A stretch of 64,000 bases of DNA from Lineus longissimus. Taxonomy: Eukaryota > Nemertea > Pilidiophora > Heteronemertea > Lineidae. Of the stretch, positions 61,301-64,000 are shown in pieces. Made by a program: the position numbers and the translations under genes. The stretch is from contig NC_088326.1 of the NCBI RefSeq assembly GCF_910592395.1, forward strand, positions 1,059,001 to 1,123,000, written 5' to 3'. The notes below the pieces were generated by a model that worked only from the letters and a program-made list of their open reading frames with translations, ran no database searches and was not told where the DNA came from. Every line of letters begins with the position of its first letter. Positions within the stretch are counted from its first letter, which is position 1.

Positions 61301-63596
61301 ATACTGAAAGGTTGAGTGAAATTTTGAATATTCTTTCTTGTAAAGGTATCATGAACACAGAAATGAACAGATTTCAATTAGAAGATGTGCATTCTTATCA
61401 TAAGCTAAGGCAATGCTGGACATGATTTACAATAAAATGTCTGAATTGTTATCAAACATGGTCATTGAAGAGATAAGAGGTTGTGTTCATGTCATATAAG
61501 CATGATCTGGCTTTATGTGTCTTTCCATGAATTGAAATCACCACCAATAAACAACAGAATTGACTTAGAGGAGAGAAGACGAAGAAACTTCATTGGAACT
61601 ATTTATAAGATTGTCAATATTGCATCATGTCCTCTCCAAAAAGTGTTGTATGAAAATTACCTCTTTTTTGGATCCTTTTTCTTGGAGGGCATTTAACCGC
61701 TTCAACTGGTCCTTTGAGGGCTGCACCCAGCCTCGCTCAACATCATTCACAGCCTGAAATCAAATTGAAGGTCACCGATCGTTAACTGGCATCTAGAGGT
61801 GATGTCGGGTCGCAGTACTAAAATGAAGACCGGGAGATTGAGCTGAAAGTTTAAGTGGTGCTCTGGCTATGAACACAGAACACAGGCTGGCTGGAACAGT
61901 GACTTCTGCCATGAATTTAGGTCAAATTGAACATAGCCCCAGCTACATCCGATGGTAGCTCTCAAAACAATATTATATTTTTCCACACAAACTTACCTGA
62001 ACATACAATAGATTCATTGAAATTCTATCTTCAAGTAAATGGTCGTCATATTGCAAGTCCCATGTACTTTTCCTCAGAACAATCCGATGCAAGCCATCTT
62101 TCATGGCAGCGTTGAGCGAAATATAGGGTGACTCGAAATCCTGCAGTCTCCTCACAACTGAAAATGAGAAAAGAACTGTATGGATTCTTATCAAGTCTAA
62201 GTGCATTATTCCAACTCTTTTCCTCCGCATTCGATCTTGTGCGATAATTAATCAGCACTGAAATAAGCCAGATATTTCATACCACATATACCACGCAAAC
62301 GAGGAGAAAAATGATACCAGAGAAAATATTCGATGACTCACTTGAATTATCACCATCTGTTTCTTTCCTGATGAGGAACAAACCAAAATAATACACAAAT
62401 TCTTCCGGCACTTCAATCTGCGACGCGACTTTTTCCAACACAAGATCCGTCTGGTCAGTTGATTGGATATTCACTGTGATCTTATGACCATTCATGAGGA
62501 ATATTTCCAACGACACATCTTCAGGTTCTTGTTGCTGTGTTTCCTGTTAAGACAATAAGGAAGACGGATGTTACTTGCATATTACATGAAGTGGACATAA
62601 ACAGCTGGCTCTAATACTGGTGTCAGACAGTGCAGAAGAACAGGGAACCTTGATAGTACAGCGGTACAGCAGTTGATGAGAAGCAATTCAAAGAATCTGT
62701 GGTTTGAATCCCAATCAAGGCAACTTAAAGTTTTCTGTACCTCTTTCATTCATTGACGGATGGGCAAATGGAATGGGAGTGCATTTTCAGCACATTCATA
62801 ATCGTAACCACTTCAAGCAGTGATACTTGGACTGCCTCATCACACCACTACCACTGTGCTCATAACATACCTGTTGTGCGTTGAGCAGAAAACTATTAAA
62901 AACAGCACTGTTGGATATGTCTTGCTCTTGGCTGACTGGAAAAAGACAAACACACAAATTAAAGACAGTGACTGCAACTATAAGTTCACCAAAAAAGTTC
63001 TCACAGAACTATAATATTTAGGTGCCTGTAACTGATTTGGTTTGTTGACTGATTGATCGATTGATCAATCGATCGATTGAATTGATTGATTGGCTTACTT
63101 AGTTGTATGTATCTTTCAAGTAGGAATCGTCTCTCCTCAAGTTGGACTGGCGTCAAGGACAACAGCTTCTTGGGTGGAAATGGGGGAAGCACATTATTTC
63201 CGAATTCACGTTTTAACTGGAAAAAAGAATAATACTTTATTTTCCCCCATAACCGTACTATCTCCGAAACTGAAAGCTTTCTTTTGAAGTACACCCTATG
63301 GTCCCTGGCATTTGCCCCCGCTTTGGTTGTGCACTGGGTGTAATGGGTATTCAATCGAAGATCCAAGTTTTCATTACAAACATTTCCAAGTGTTCAGCTA
63401 CTGCCTTCCTCAAGAGGGTATATCTGACAAGTCAGCTTATAGAACTTCCGTGTGCCATGACCCGTTTCTTCAACAATGCTAGGGTTTGAAATATTTGAGA
63501 GGATTGTATTGTGTCTCTCACCTGTTCATGGAAGTTATGTAACTGTTTGAATCTCACGGCACAGTGGAACACTCCATTGACATGAACATTGAAGGC
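58379..63596 (-). CDS. SNX17: Sorting nexin 17 (5' end beyond right edge)
   Basis: Exons: 63596-63522, 63216-63099, 62935-62871, 62543-62342, 62157-61997, 61753-61661, 61303-61163, 60950-60888, 60490-60287, 60100-60005, 59691-59635, 58749-58681, 58480-58379. They join in phase to 481 residues (human full length 470). Only the first exon (about 20 residues) is missing. The PX domain opens the visible part (HVNGVFHCAVRFKQL; PPFPPKKLLSLTP, the phosphoinositide-binding segment). An atypical FERM follows: F1 (SLEIFLMNGHKITVNI), F2 (DFESPYISLN...VLRKSTWDLQYDDH) and F3 (EGSFKVTRMRCWR, KLELAFEYLIAKDTLKWV), which binds NPxY sorting motifs. The protein ends GDYGIGDDDL, matching the human GIGDEDL tail that recruits the retriever complex. 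It returns receptors such as integrins and LDL-receptor relatives from endosomes to the plasma membrane. Confidence 0.95.
58799..59003. repeat. 44-bp minisatellite in SNX17 intron
   Basis: About 4.7 copies of a 44-bp unit containing CATACTTTAGACACGGCAGG and AAAGTGGGACTGGTTGGTAG, starting at 58799, 58843, 58887, 58931 and 58975. Copies are over 90 percent identical by eye. Confidence 0.92.
60556..60690 (-). mobile_element. non-LTR retrotransposon (LINE) 3' fragment
   Basis: The minus strand reads AGRSFLVLAARLWNNLG followed by AKTVAFFSLGLKTNLF. RSFxxxAxRLWNxL...K(T/S)xxxFKxxLKTxLF is the usual C-terminal end of LINE reverse-transcriptase polyproteins. Only this tail is present. It lies in the SNX17 intron between exons 60950-60888 and 60490-60287. 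Confidence 0.5.
62655..62730 (+). repeat. tRNA-like SINE fragment in SNX17 intron
   Basis: B-box-like GTGGTTTGAATCCC preceded at tRNA-like spacing by an A-box-like block around AGCGGTACAGCAGTTGATG. Arms do not pair as in a functional tRNA. Confidence 0.4.
63045..63093. repeat. GATT/GATC microsatellite with self-complementary core
   Basis: Tandem GATTGATC/GATTGATT words with a palindromic middle (GATCAATCGATCGATTGA), ending a few bases from the 5' splice site of the SNX17 exon at 63216-63099. Confidence 0.8.
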
Positions 63597-64000
63597 CTGA
63601 AAATAAAGTAGCATAATTGAAATTGATGGAAATTGGTTTGTTTGGCAATCGTAATCGCATGCAACAAAAATTGCTTGTCTGCATTGATCAATGCAGGTGC
63701 CCAATACTAGAGAATTGATAATGATCATGATCACAGCCGTTACTGCGCAGATATCCGGGATGACGCGAGATCTTTTTGTCACCCATACAGTAGACCGGGC
63801 AGCAGCATTCCAGCAATTATTTTGCAGGTCACAGCAGAAAAAATCACTTGTCTGTGGAGCATTTTACTTCAATGGCAACTAATGAGTATAAAAGTACAAA
63901 AAACTCCCACACTGTACCATGCACATTTGCAGTGCATCATGTAGTACATGGAAGCATTGGCCATTGGTGCAAGCATATTTTTTGTTTACAAAAAGTGACA
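63597..64000. other. SNX17 intron 1 (partial)
   Basis: Sequence upstream of the first visible SNX17 exon. No short exon encoding the expected N-terminus (about 20 residues ending in phase 0) is recognisable, so it probably lies beyond the right edge. Nothing else was seen. Confidence 0.5.

Overview
This window is animal nuclear DNA, most likely from an invertebrate. It holds split genes with GT-AG introns of mostly 100-1500 bases. Six gene models can be built exon by exon with consistent splice phases. Five are recognisable orthologues of vertebrate genes. The DNA is moderately AT-rich and intronic and intergenic sequence is full of short inverted-repeat elements, minisatellites and one satellite array. 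I cannot place the phylum from the sequence; gene content and the repeat types fit a marine deuterostome or lophotrochozoan, but that is inference.

Layout, left to right. (1) 1-4700, minus strand: 5' two-thirds of a PDZ + PH domain protein of unassigned family, running off the left edge. (2) 4715-17184: about 12.5 kb with no supported coding exon but several small repeats. (3) 17217-25028, plus: a RhoGAP of the ARHGAP18/28/40 (conundrum) family. (4) 28491-30564, minus: a CLCC1-like ER membrane protein. (5) 32157-42879, plus: DENND3, a Rab exchange factor with DENN, PH-like and WD40 parts. CLCC1-like and DENND3 are head-to-head, about 1.6 kb apart, with a 943-bp transposon between them. (6) 43782-49385, plus: Elongin A. 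(7) 49386-58378: repeat-rich intergenic DNA with a four-unit 748-bp satellite. (8) 58379-63596, minus: sorting nexin 17 lacking only its first short exon, which lies beyond the right edge.

The genes do not form a pathway. Several act in membrane traffic or its control (DENND3 on Rab12, SNX17 in endosomal recycling, CLCC1 in the ER) or in Rho signalling, but there is no sign that their adjacency is functional.

The most unusual signals are: duplicated alternative exons in the DENND3 linker; exon-like duplicates in an ARHGAP18-like intron; the 9-bp-TSD transposon carrying a CRE-type palindrome in each end, inserted in the CLCC1/DENND3 divergent promoter; an A-B-A-B higher-order satellite; and a PDZ exon squeezed between a minisatellite and a TA-flanked MITE. 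No exotic multi-gene system was found.
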